Origin: Lytechinus variegatus
Taxonomy: Eukaryota > Echinodermata > Echinoidea > Temnopleuroida > Toxopneustidae
DNA: 64,000 bases
Reading direction: 5' to 3'
NCBI RefSeq assembly: GCF_018143015.1
Contig: NC_054740.1
Location: 11,316,640 to 11,380,639, forward strand
Shown here one piece after another: positions 11,900-23,182 of the stretch. How positions within the stretch are numbered: the stretch's first letter is position 1; each line of letters opens with the position of its first letter. Below the pieces are notes generated by a model, which saw only the letters and a list, made by a program, of their open reading frames with translations, did not search any database and was not told where the DNA came from. The position numbers and the translations under genes were made by a program.

Positions 11900-11991
11900 T
11901 CATGGCGTGAAAATGCTTGGTAGAGTGTAAATATCATTGGCAGTATGACGATGGACATCTTCATTTGACACAAAATGTAGTCTGCTTGCAT
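11900..11991 (-). CDS. Possible terminal coding exon, unknown product
   Basis: On the minus strand a strong pyrimidine tract ending in CAG precedes a 92-base open segment. Entering it with two bases completing a codon gives ASRLHFVSNEDVHRHTANDI and nine more residues before a TGA at 11902-11900. The composition is protein-like, but no preceding exon was found in the next kilobases and no domain is recognised. It may be a chance open frame. Confidence 0.2.
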
Positions 11992-12899
11992 CTGCGAGGA
12001 GAAACAGAAGAGATGAATGAGAAAGGGGTAAGGGTGGATTCGAAAAAGGAAAAATCATAGAAGGGGACTGGAAATACGTATTTGTATAAATTATGTTCGT
12101 TCCCCTAAAGAATACATGACGAAATCGCGATGCGGTGTTTTTTTTTGCCAATAAATGCTTTTAAAATTACAACGGTTCTACTTCTTCAGAAATTTATTAA
12201 AAAGTCATGCGTACGCTATGATAAACAATTTAAGAGGAAATATGCACAGAAAGTGCAATTTATATAAATTAAATTGATACCCTGCGATTATTTAACCAAC
12301 CCAAAATTGCGATGAAATATGAACCAACGAACTGCTTCTTTAACCCTCCAAATTCATTTTGAATACGATTTGTTTTAAATCTAAAGTTGGTAGATTCCCA
12401 TTTTGACCAACTTACAGGTTGGTTAAACTATATATATCTGAGTGTGTTTAATGATTAATGTACATGCGATACACACTGTACTAGGGGTGACGGAAAACAA
12501 GAGATTGTGGATTGGTCAGAAGGAGGCAAATGATTCAATAGGAACTTGAACTATTTACAGAAAGCTTAATGTGAATGTGAATGAACACTGGATGTGTTAC
12601 AGCCGAGAGAAAATGGACTGGTATTTGGGGAAGAAAAGGAAAGATGGAGGGCCAGGCCAGGCAAATTGATGCCCCCTATATCATTCAATTGAACTATCCC
12701 CGATATTTATAACAAACAAGGAGGTATTTTGGATACGATTAGGCCTATTACGAGTTACTTTATTCAAGAGAGAGTCGAGTTATCAAGTAAATTTGTTTGA
12801 CATTTTCTATCTGACTTCTGTTACTTAAACGATGTCAACGTTCGTAGATCTCAACGCTTAACATGTTGCCAGTTGTTTGGAGATGTTCTTCGCATAATA

Positions 12900-13110
12900 G
12901 TGTTGTTACTACGAGGAAGAGAAAGGGAGAGGAAGAAGAGACGGAGGAAAAAGAAGAAGAGGGAGAAGGAGGAGAAGAAGAAGAAGAAGAAGAAGAGAAG
13001 AAGAAGAAGAAAAATACGACGATAAATAAGAACAAGAAGAAAGAGGAGAAAAAAGAAGAAGAAGATGGAAGAAACAGTAAAGTAATAAGGAGGAGGAGAA
13101 GAGGAAGAGG
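12900..13110 (+). repeat. GA/GAA-rich purine tract
   Basis: About 200 bases almost purely A and G, dominated by GAA and GGA triplets. The apparent frames on both strands (poly-Glu/Lys or poly-Phe/Ser) are low-complexity artefacts. Confidence 0.85.
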
Positions 13111-13394
13111 TTGAAGACACAACCCGTGTCATTCCAAAGATTTCAAAGATTTTAAAGCGGAAAAGGCAAAAAAAAAACAGGACAAAATAATAACCCAAAA
13201 ATATACATGAAAACGTACACATGCGCAATAAGATTAGATAACATTTCATCAGTGCCTCCTGTACTGTACATCAAAGACTTGAATGAAAAATATGCATCAA
13301 GGAGATAACTTCAACATCCCCTAAATCGGTTTTCCCATAAATTTTAAAATATCATGAAATATCATGTACCCCCCCCCCCCCGGGTGCTTGCACT

Positions 13395-13930
13395 CCAGTC
13401 AAAGGGAAAATGCATGCATGGATTAGTGATTTCCTGCTTGGTAGACGTCAAAGGGTCGTTGTCAGTGGTCAACATTCCCACTGGTCAGAAGTTTGCAGTG
13501 GAATACCCCAGGGCAGTGTTCTCGGCCCCATTTTGTTTTTAATGTATGTTAATGATCTCCCAGATATAGTGCAGACTTCAGCCAAACTGTTTGCTGACGA
13601 TACTAAGTTGTATGTTCGTTCTGATGTTCCAGGGGCCACCGGTAAATTGCAGGATGATTTGACTGAGCTTGAGGCCTGGGCTGAGAAGTGGCAGCTACGT
13701 TTTCACCCAGATAAATGTACTGTGTTGAAGATTGGAAGAAGTAGTTCTGACTCTGAGTATCATATGACCAAAGGTTCACAATCGGTTGTTCTACGTGAAT
13801 GTGAGAGTGAGAGAGATTTAGGAGTTCAGGTAGACTCACGTCTTTCTTTCAAGGAGCACATTTCTAAAGTGGTGTCAAAGTCTAATAGACTGCTTGGTAT
13901 TATTAGAAGAACTTTTGTACATTTGGATAA
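13395..13930 (+). pseudogene. CR1-like LINE reverse transcriptase, 5' segment of a split copy
   Basis: The open frame continues a group II-like RT fingers/palm region: WISDFLLGRRQRVVV, then SGIPQGSVLGPILF, then the catalytic FADD at 13590-13601, then a thumb region ending IIRRTFVHLDN. The element is 5'-truncated just after a poly-C run at about 13370-13382. The reading frame stops where another LINE has inserted, and the remainder resumes at about 19040. The sequence style (IPQGSVLGP, FADDTKLY) is that of the CR1 group. Confidence 0.85.
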
Positions 13931-14521
13931 TTGATTGATTGATTGATTTTATTTGTCAGGTAACTGTGAACAAGTACATGAAAATATGAACAGTAGTGTA
14001 TACCTTGACAGGATTGCCCATGAAAGCCGAGATGGCTTATTTCCAATGGGGTCCTCACATCAGTAATTGACAACAATGTACATATATGAAAAACACCTAT
14101 AGAAATCTACAAACTACATCAATTAAGTCTAGACCACTAAAATTACACGAAGAATTGTAAAACTTAATATATAAAAAGACAAAAACAAATAAGTTTGCCA
14201 TGAAAACCATTTACGCAAAATATGATTAAAATAATTGTAAAACATGTTGAGTAAACGATCATTACTTCTAGGTTACATATGAAAATTATACTATAATCAG
14301 TTTTTAAATAGCGCTAAATGCATCGTAACTAATACAAGATTCATGAATCGTAAAACCTAAGATATGAAAAAGTACAAATAAGTTTGACATCAAACTTTCA
14401 CGCAAACAACAAAAGATGATGATAAAATGTAAAACAAGTTGATTATTAAAATAAATCATAACTAAATAGTTATATATAAGACTACATGATATACACATGA
14501 AATTAGAAAGAATATTTAACA

Positions 14522-15530
14522 TTACAGAGTGGGGACAATCTTTAAGTGTTGTTTCAATACTCTTTTAAATTGTGTAAAAGTCTTAACCGATTTAACATGA
14601 TTAGGGAGGGAATTCCAAAAATGTATACCATTATAATAAAATGTGTTGCCAATTTGACCTTTTCTCATAGGTACAACAAAGTTAAACAGACTATTTCTTG
14701 TTTCATGCCCGTGAATATTAGATGACCGTGTAAAGTTTTTTGAGATGTAATGATATTCGTTTGAATAGAAAATTTTATGAACATGGTGAAGTATAAGTTG
14801 TTGCGACCTCAAGTCTATGCGAAGAAGGCCAGCTTTTTCGATTTCATTCTTCCCAACATGTGTTCTTGGGTGTAAGCAAGTAATAAATCTAACAATCTTA
14901 TTTTGAATAATTCTAAACTTTTTTTGATCAACCTTTCCAAGACTGCAGTACCATGCTGCGTTTGCATAATCAAATAAACACTGTATTAATGAAAAGCTTA
15001 AAATGCGTCTGGATTTCGTATTCATGCAATTTTGATACCGGTATAGAAATTTCAAGCGAGCATTAGCTTTTTTGACAATAGAGTCAACCATAGATGTACA
15101 TGAGAGATCACTATTTAATATCAGGCCTAAATACTTCACGGAATTCTGTCTCTGAATTAATTGATTGTTATAGTATATATTGAAATCATCTGTATGCTTA
15201 GACCTAGCCCGCGAACAAAACAAAATACTTTCGGTCTTACCAACATGTAAGCTAAGCTTATTATCTGTCATCCATTTAACACAATTTGATAATTCTAAGC
15301 TAAGTTTTTCACCGATCAGCTTAGGACTTGTATCAGAATAGAGTAAAACACTGTCGTCTGCATATAAAAGTAATTTACTTTCATTAACACAAATACACAT
15401 ATCATTGATATAGCACATAAAAAGAATGGGACCTAATATGCTCCCCTGAGGAACTCCACACTTTATAGGCATAGAATATGAGAGTACATTTTGCATGGAT
15501 ACCACTTGGCGGCGATTTGTCAAGTAAGAC
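14522..15530 (-). pseudogene. LINE ORF part 2: RT palm with YADD and C-terminal region
   Basis: Continuation of the preceding ORF in another frame after a single-base shift near 15535. It carries CGVPQGSILGPILF and the catalytic YADD about 55 residues in, then the thumb, and a C-terminal block with HFWNSLPNHVKSVKTF typical of L2/Crack/CR1 elements. It ends at TAA 14524-14522. No other stop or shift is visible over 333 codons, so the inactivation looks recent. Confidence 0.88.
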
Positions 15531-17948
15531 CTAAACCAATTTAAACATGCTAAAATTCAAACCCATCACTTCTAATTTCTTTAAGAGTATTTCATGATTA
15601 ACCGTATCGAATGCTTTTTGTAAGTCAAGAAGAACCATTCCAACATAACGGCCTTCGGAAATTTCATTCCTAACAAAATCCAGCAAGTGAATTAAACATG
15701 TTTCAGTAGAATAACCATTTCTAAAACCAGACTGAAATTCATAAATAATTTTGTATTCTTTAAAATATTTCTCAATTTGAGAATACACGCATTTCTCCAA
15801 AATTTTCGACACTATGCTTAACACACTAATAGGTCTATAATTCCCAACATGAGTTTTGTCTTTCTTTTTGTGTAATGGTGTGACTTTAGCGATTTTCATT
15901 TCATCAGGGAAGGTGCAAGTTGAAATAGATAGGTTAATAATGTAAGTTAAAGGAATAAAGACGTTTTTTGCACCATCCTTTAAAAATCTAGCAGGAACCA
16001 AGTCAAGTCCGGTACTTTTTGATATTTTCAACTTGGATAATTCATTTAATACAAACTTTTCTGTGACAGGAGAAAAATTAAAACAGCCTTTTTGTATACC
16101 TTTATTGTCGTAAAGTTTTTTTACATTCGGACTGTCGACCCCAAACTCACTTCTGTCCGTAATGGGGAGCTCACAAGCTAATTTATCGGCCACTGTTGTG
16201 AAATAATTGTTAAATTCGTTGGCTATCTTTAGATTATCATGACATAGTTCCCCTTTAATATTAATAACACTTTTCTGAATATTTTTTTGTTTGTTTTTTA
16301 CACCTAACTCTTTGAGATTTTTCCATAATTTCCTAGAATCATGTTTATTGTCTTCAATTTGATTTTGGAAAAATTCGTCTTTAGCTTTCCTCACTTTCCT
16401 TTGTACCACATTTCGCAATAGTTTAAATTTCCTTTCGAGTTCTAAATTACCAATATCTTTTTTCATTTTCCTGAAAGCTATATTTCGTTGTCTTATCAAA
16501 CCAATAATTTCACTGGTCATCCATCTTTCTGTTCTTTGCTTAATTCTTACTTGTTTTAAAGGTGCACACTTATCAACTTCTGACATGAAAATACTTTTGA
16601 AGTGTGACCAAGCAATATTCACTTCATTACATTCAAATATAACAGACCAATTGATTTGAGATAAAACGAAATTAAAATCATTTTCACAATAGTTTTTCAT
16701 ACATCGAATGCTTATAGTTCTATGCTGCCCAAATACAGGCCTGATAAGTTTCCTTGAACAATACGTTAAAAAGTGATCACTTAAGCCAATTTCAAAGACA
16801 CCACTTTGACAAATATTTTCTTCTTTACTACAAATTACATGGTCTATTAATGAAGAAGTGGTAGGTGTAGTTCGGGTGGGTTTTGTTATAAGTTGGCTAA
16901 AACCATATAAATTCAAAATATTCTTGTATCTTTTGGTCAGTGCTGATTGTTGTAATAGACAAATATTCATGTCCCCTAAAAGAATAACCTCATCATCTTT
17001 TGTTAATATGTCCAATATATCATGGAGAGAATCAATAAAGTGATTGTCTCTGGGGGGTCTGTAGACTACACCTAAAGTAATAGGCTTTGTATGTGGTAAT
17101 AGAATGTCGATCCACAATGATTCAATACCATCAGGTGTAAGATCTTCTCTTAGATTAAATGCAATATCATTTTTAATATAAAGGCAGACCCCACCACCAT
17201 GGTCGCCTGCACGATCTCGTCTTAATATAGAATAACCATCGATATAAATTTCTTCATTATTTATGGACGAATTCAACCATGTTTCTGTAATTGCAATTAC
17301 TGAAATTCTACTTTCATAGAGAAGGACGCGTAGTTCAGGAATTTTATGTAAAATGGATCTGATATTTAAATGAACGAAATGCAACCCTTTTGCTTTAAAT
17401 ATATCATTAAATGATTTGTATAAAATAGCCTTATCAATTCCAGTAGGTGTGTTAAATTCAGGGATAGGAGGTGCATTAACTGTTGAGGTGGGTTGAACAT
17501 CAATCAAGGATTGTGTAAAAATTGAGTCACAAAATGGCGGCAATGAACAGGTTAAACATATCCAATTCTCATTTGGGTTTTGATACAGCCTAGTATATTC
17601 ATTTAAAGAGATCTCGAGACATTTAGTGTGATACCACTTTTGACAAGTGGTACACAACAGTCCATTTTGGTTATTTTTAACGGGTTTCTCGCAATGACCA
17701 CAAGGGAATTTATAGTTTGGACCGGGATTTGTTTCAACGTCGCCAGACAATAAAACACGAAAAAAGACTTGATTATGTTCCTGATATATTGCTGTTTGAA
17801 AAGTGGCCACGGAATTATGACAATATAAAATCCGAGAGCGAAAGTATTTTACGCGCTTAAACGATTTGATAGTAACATATTCAAAACCAGATGAGACATG
17901 GAAAGAACATAAAAATGAAATTAACAAATAATAGAAAACAAAATTCAT
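15531..17948 (-). pseudogene. LINE ORF part 1: signal peptide, 2A, PHD finger, APE endonuclease, start of RT
   Basis: 805 codons from the ATG at 17948; the upstream frame is a CA-repeat translation, so this start is preferred. Residues 1-21 (NFVFYYLLISFLCSF core) look like a signal peptide. GDVETNPGP at 69-77 is a 2A ribosome-skipping motif. A PHD-type C4HC3 zinc finger follows (C83, C86, C99, C102, H107, C110, C131, C134). The APE-like endonuclease covers about 189-400 with N195, E222, GDMN at 325-328 and the SDH at 390-392. Reverse transcriptase begins near 650 and includes the first catalytic Asp in LLDLQKAFD. The frame then ends at a TAG caused by a one-base shift near 15535. Known LINEs of sea urchins combine 2A with such ORFs; activity of this copy is broken only by that shift. 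Confidence 0.88.
17718..17744 (-). other. 2A ribosome-skipping motif (GDVETNPGP)
   Basis: The nine residues fit the D(V/I)ExNPGP consensus exactly, preceded by the usual hydrophobic stretch (FFRVLLS). Skipping between the final Gly and Pro would release a ~76-residue N-terminal peptide beginning with a signal sequence, while the PHD-endonuclease-RT protein continues as a separate chain. Confidence 0.9.
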
Positions 17949-18184
17949 GACATAAATATGAGCCACGCACACACACACACACCCCCTTACAACCCTCCCC
18001 ACTCCCCACTCACACAAACGAGTCTAGGCCTACATCTTATTCATTGACTCAACAAAAGTAAATAATGTCCTGGAGGGTCCATGAAGCACTTGTATAGTAT
18101 ACGCCTGCATCTTCCATGTCCAAAAGTGAGAATTGTAGCTGGTATAAATGCATTTTTTGTATTAGCAAGAAATTTATCCACATT

Positions 18185-18365
18185 CAGTGTGCTGCACTCA
18201 ACCCAGGTGAGGTAAATGGGTAACCAAGCTGGCAGGAATTTATTCCTTGGAATGCTGAACACGTAACAGCTGCTCTGCTAAAGCCAGGGTAGTTCTGCTG
18301 CATTACTGAAGAGTTTAGAGACTTCTGATATAAAGCGCTATATAAGCAAGTGTATATACAATTCA
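18185..18365 (+). repeat. SINE-like copy in the LINE 5' region
   Basis: Starts near 'gtgctgcactcaacccagg', continues 'aggtaaatgggtaacc', and ends 'taaagcgctatataagcaag'. Same family and block order as 7850-7985, but this copy is more complete at its 5' side. Confidence 0.65.
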
Positions 18366-19039
18366 ATCTGATGCTCTTCAAAAACACAAGAAATACGCCT
18401 GATGCGGAAGACTACAGCTTCTAGGACACACCATGGACTAGAGTAGTAGGTCCATGGACACACACATGTGTAGAGAGACAGAGCGAGAGAAAATAAAACA
18501 ATATCGACGAGGTCATCAAGATAAAGGAATGTTAATAGTCCTAGTGTAAGCAGGGAAGTGAGAGGAATATGCATAGACAAATGTGTGCAGAAAAGTGTAG
18601 ACAAAAATAGGAGAGAACATCCAAACGGCAAAAGTAGATGATTGAGTGTATGTGGTGCAGAAGTGAAAGTATTTTATATATCTGTAATTGTTAGTGCTAA
18701 ACACTCCCTTTGTGTAGCAAAAAAAGTTATTAATTACTCAATATCATGGCTGAGTGGGCATCAAAGTTCTGCGCCTTGTAGAGGTAGCTGCATGTTCTCA
18801 AACAACAGTGAGTAGGTAGCAAGATGAAAGTCATGAAACACAAAATATCCTCATGCGAAAACGGTCACATAATCCATGAAAAAGCACGTTCAAAACACAA
18901 AAGTATCACACAAAAGTATCTCCAAAAGACTCCCTGAGGGTTATATAAAAAGGTGTAACAGTATGTCATGACATCTAAGGTGTTAATCAAGTCCACGGAG
19001 GTAAACTTGGAGAGCACTGCTACACAGCAGCAGCAGCAG
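18366..19039. other. Probable 5' flank of the minus-strand LINE
   Basis: No coding content. A (CAG)n run at 19026-19039 marks the approximate junction with the interrupted CR1-like copy. A near-palindrome around 'ccatgg...ccatgg' occurs at about 18432-18458. Confidence 0.4.
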
Positions 19040-19726
19040 TGCACCCTCCTCTATATAAGACCTCTATTAAGCTTTTGTTTAAGGGTATTATTCGCCCTAT
19101 CTTAGAGTATGGCCAGGCTGCGTGGTCACCGTATAAGCTGGGTGAGCAGAGGCGGTTAGAAAGTGTCCAACGTAGAGCTACTAAATTGATCCCAGGTATT
19201 AAGCACCTATCATACTCTGAACGTCTTCGCCTCCTGAAATTGCCATCACTCAGTCATCGACGTAAAAGAGGTGACATGATTGATGTGTACAAATATCTGC
19301 ATGGTTACTATGATTCAAGTTCTGAACTTTTCTATCTGAGACAAGGTGGTAAAACGCGAGGTCATTCCTTAAAGCTAGAGAAAAGATATTCGCGTCTTGA
19401 TGTGCATGCGTAAGTTTTTCTTTGCTAACCGAGTGATAGATGTGTGGAACAGTCTCCCAGAAGATGTAGTTACTGCTTGTTCAGTGATTGCTTTTAAGAA
19501 TAGACTGGATAAGCATTGGGAGAAGATTGCCTATGACTTTGAGTAATTTTCGTTTCTTGTGTGTTTCCATGGGATTTTTCACTGTCTACGATACCCCTGC
19601 CACCCCTCCATGCCAACATAAGTAGCGCATCTAATTTTGTCTGAAGGAGAGCAACAATAGACATTTCTACTTTGATCGATGAACAGGCTTCGTCCTACAA
19701 CATCGTTGGAGTAAACTAAACTAAAC
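19040..19726 (+). pseudogene. CR1-like LINE, 3' segment of the split copy
   Basis: Resumes the RT interrupted at 13930: LLFKGIIRPILEYGQAAWSP, RRATKLIPG and KRGDMIDVYKYLHGYY are typical CR1-group thumb and C-terminal blocks. A frameshift near 19405 moves the ending to another frame (FFFANRVIDVWNSLPEDVV) with stop TAA at 19544-19546. The 3' UTR ends in a short (TAAAC)n run at about 19713-19725, a common LINE 3' signature. Confidence 0.83.
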
Positions 19727-21588
19727 TGGTAAATAATGTAGTAGGCGAAATGCGATCATACTGGTATAAGCGGATGTAATAAGGGTTAAAATAAAATGAA
19801 ATAAAAATTATGAGGGCGGAAAAATTGCTAAACGACGCTTGGGCGGAAATCTCGGCGTTTGGCAAAGCAAATTCGAAATAGTTATTACCACTGCTTGGCG
19901 CCAAGAGTTACATCAATTCGGGCAATTACGACAAGTTACTCAACGGGCTAGACACCGACAATACCCCTCTTGGAAATTAGCAGCTATATTACAAAATGCG
20001 TGAATCATACTCGTAAGTACTATAGTTAGAAGGCACATTAGAGTAACGAGTAACGAAGAGATGGCGATACGTCCAAGACCCCCCCCCCCCACGCACACAC
20101 ACACGAACACACACACACACACGAACACTCACATACTTAAAATGCCGTCTACCATGCACTATGAAATTTTAACCCGACACGAGGACCTGTGTAAGCGAAA
20201 TTTCACTTCCTAATTGTGGACATCCCATCCGGTGTGTGAGATGTCACTCACTAACCGTGGACTTACCCCCAACAAAATTATTTAGCATTTGTTTACAGTA
20301 CTGATCTTACCGTGGACAGTAACGGTTTGAGGGAGTCCTCGATTCTAATGTGGTGTTTCAGGGTGTTTCAGGTTATAGGGTCTTCGTTTGTGGATAAATA
20401 CAAACAGTCACACTCTCCCATCCTTTCTCACTCCCCCCCCCCTCTCTCTCTCTCTTCGTGTGTGTATGTGAACTTGTGTGGGTGTGCATCTCTCTCTCTC
20501 CTTGTCTCACCGTCGTCACTTCATGATGCAACTGTATCCTTATTACCATCATTCATCTCTCACTATCACTTCACTTGCAAAGTGAACGGCCACACCAACT
20601 ATCCCAACCCGTGCAAAACGTAAAGAAGAACTTGAATGCATGTGTAGATATCCCAGACACTCATCCCATAACCATGCATGATCATCTGAAAATTACAGCA
20701 TGTGATAAATGTTATATAGGTAGATGACCTTATTAAGAATCCAATCGCTCTAATTAATCCGAAGAACAATCAGACCATTACAGCTTTCGATACAAAACAA
20801 CCAGAGTCATACTTCAGCCACTGGTGTGATACGACCCGCTTCAGACCAGTGCAATCAATAACTGTATAATGGGAGCAAAAGTCAGACAATTTAGTGTAAA
20901 CGTCGCAATAAGATGGAGATGTGCACTTCAAATAAATCTCGTGTACATGACCTTGAAGGGAAAAAATAGTTGATTATAAAATCAGTACAGGTATCCGATT
21001 GTAGTCAAGAAATACGACTTTTGAAAAATCAATAAACTAATGAATTCATAAATCAATTAATCCATTGATTGATCAATTAATAAATATGAACCCACGATTG
21101 AGCATTAACAAAAGCTCGATAGGAAGTCGTCACGTTGCATTACGAAAATTGACCCATTATCCCATTTACCGCTTAGAGATTAGTATAACTACAAGGTGAT
21201 AACCCAGTCTGTGTGACACCGGTACGATTATACAACGATGAAAGGTTTTTGCACGTGTTTAGAGGGCAGTCATTACCAAGTTTTACATGCCACGGACACA
21301 TATAAAGGCATTTCTAAGATAAGGTTGCACTTTCATGGCGGATGAAAAAAAAAATATGTCTGAACTTGACATGAACTCTTGAACTTGACAAGGATAATCA
21401 TGTTTGTCGATAAGCGTCGTTTGAACTGAATGAATAATTATTCGATTTGTTACTGCAAAGAATAATTGACACTCATCGTTTCACGTCACATTTTCAAGCC
21501 AATAAACTAAGTCTCACGACTACTTTTTAGACATGAGGATGGAAATTCAACACGCATTTAACACACATAAATTGTTTTGATAGTCCAT
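19727..21588. other. Non-coding stretch with simple repeats
   Basis: Poly-C and (AC)n at about 20080-20125 and CT repeats at about 20435-20455 and 20489-20500. No gene, RNA or terminal-repeat element recognised otherwise. Confidence 0.55.
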
Positions 21589-21832
21589 ACACAGCAAAAA
21601 CTTTGGTGTTAACCGGTGTACATAGAGGACCACACCAGTTATTTTACACCGGTGTTAAATTGGTGGTGTTAGTTTTACACCTATAGGTGTTATTACAACA
21701 CCTATGGTTGCTACATTTACACTATTTGGTGTTATGTTCAATCTCTAGGGTGTTATTTTAACACCTCAGGGTGTGGTCCTCTATTAACACCAATTGGTGT
21801 CAGTTTTAACACCACAGTTTTTACAATGTATT
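21589..21832. mobile_element. MITE-like foldback made of GGTGTTA/TAACACC words
   Basis: About 240 bases. The left end (aaaaactttggtgttaa) and right end (ttaacaccacagttttt) form an imperfect inverted repeat. Inside, GGTGT, TGTTA and ACACC recur at short intervals on both strands. There is no open frame. Confidence 0.7.
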
Positions 21833-22474
21833 TTGTCACGGTTTTTTACCCTTTTCCATTTCTTTTTCTTGAATCTGTTTTATAAATCAATTCACTTTCT
21901 TATAGTAACTATTGTTAACTACTGAAAAGTTTTGCTATTCAGTTTGCATATATACATTCCGATATATAAAGCTATTTGTTTTGTTCATTTACTTAAATTT
22001 CAATTTGAACATAACAGTATTGAATACCATGGGCCACATGACCAGAAAGCCCCCCCCCCCCCCCACCCTCCCTTTCATTCACAGGCGAAAAAAGTGAAGA
22101 GAAATCTATTTGTCAATTCCAAAGTATTCGAGAATTCTTGATAGATAAAAAAAGAGAAACACCGCCCCTTGGAAAATCAGAGGTTTTAATATTCATTTTG
22201 ACACTATATCGGTCAAACTTATTGAAAGTAACGAGTAGAAATTGATTCGAAAAAAGTGCATTGATATTATAAATGTGATATGTGTAATTGGAAAAATGAA
22301 AATAAATTTCTCTATTAATGGCGCGCCTCTAAATTCGTTTAATGAAAGTGCCAGTATATCGTAGACTAATTGTACGTATTAATGTGTTCACTATTTTGCA
22401 TCGAGGAACTGAAGAGCGTTTCATCAACATTTCGATGAACCAAAACAGCAGCATCGTCCTGGACTACATGTATA

Positions 22475-22925
22475 TATTCAAATTCAAATTCAATTCAATT
22501 TTATTGAACAATCCTCATCAAAAAGTCCAAAGACTAACAATGTGAGTTTACATTTTTAAAAATACATAAGAATGCATACAAAGAAATAAATAAATACAGA
22601 ACATGCAGTGACCATTAAAAAAGAAAAAAATGTACATTATGTTTAAAATGCAATAATAGTATAAAAAGAAATGGAATGAGCAGATGCAAGTAATAAAACA
22701 AAAGCAGGTGAGAAGCAAGAAAGGGTAGCAAGAATGGCAAGAGTAAGCATGTGAAAAGGTGAGAATAGAAAGGGGGATGTAGCATCAACAAAAAAGACCC
22801 ACAAGTAAACAATAAAGTGCAGATTACAATTATAAATATATGGACAAACGACATATGTGTTGTCCGCGGTCCTAATCTTAAGACGATGTGCTCTCCCGGT
22901 CCACCAACTTTCGACAATGACAATA
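22475..22925 (-). pseudogene. LINE 3' end fragment
   Basis: On the minus strand the segment ends in AATAAAATTGAATTGAATTTG, the tail style of the other LINEs here. The body is A/C-rich untranslated-like sequence. 22883-22920 shares 36 of 38 bases with 8895-8932. Confidence 0.5.
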
Positions 22926-22969
22926 TATTTTGAACATTACAGAAAGACTAGGCGAAGTCGATGCTGAAA

Positions 22970-23165
22970 TACACTCTGAAAGGTATTTCTATGAAATGCT
23001 CTGAAGGATAAGCGTTCCTCTCACACTCTAAGGCTGAGGTGTTAAAACAAACACCAAATGATGTACCATTGCGGACCATACGTTTTAACATTACATCGTA
23101 GTGTAAACGTATAACACCATCGAGTGTTGAAAATTACCGACGGTGCTGCAATACACTGAAAACGC
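22970..23165. mobile_element. Second GGTGTT-type MITE-like segment
   Basis: Bounded by 'aatacactctgaaa' and 'caatacactgaaaa' and containing several GGTGTT, ACACC and TGTAAACG words like the 21.6 kb element. A perfect 16-base palindrome GCTTAAAATTTTAAGC follows at 23167-23182. Family membership is inferred from style only. Confidence 0.45.
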
Positions 23166-23182
23166 TGCTTAAAATTTTAAGC

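Larger units (their letters stand above)
13931..19039 (-). mobile_element. Nearly full-length LINE with 2A motif, inserted into a CR1-like copy
   Basis: Minus-strand non-LTR retrotransposon. Its 3' end is an AATAAAATC(AATC)n tail at about 13958-13931, with a ~590-base 3' UTR before the ORF stop at 14524. The coding region spans 17948-14522, and the 5' UTR probably extends to about 19039 with a SINE-like copy inside it. The flanks on both sides are consecutive parts of one CR1-like reverse transcriptase. No clear target duplication is seen. The domain order places it in the CR1/L2/Crack assemblage; the exact clade is not assignable by eye. Confidence 0.8.

Noticed and set aside
12835..13249. 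Overlapping poly-Ser/Phe and poly-Glu frames
   Set aside because: They come from the GA-rich tract; low complexity on both strands.
15531..18017. LINE ORF start at the upstream Met (18017)
   Set aside because: The 23 extra residues include a CVCVC stretch from a CA microsatellite; the Met at 17948 directly precedes a signal-peptide-like sequence.
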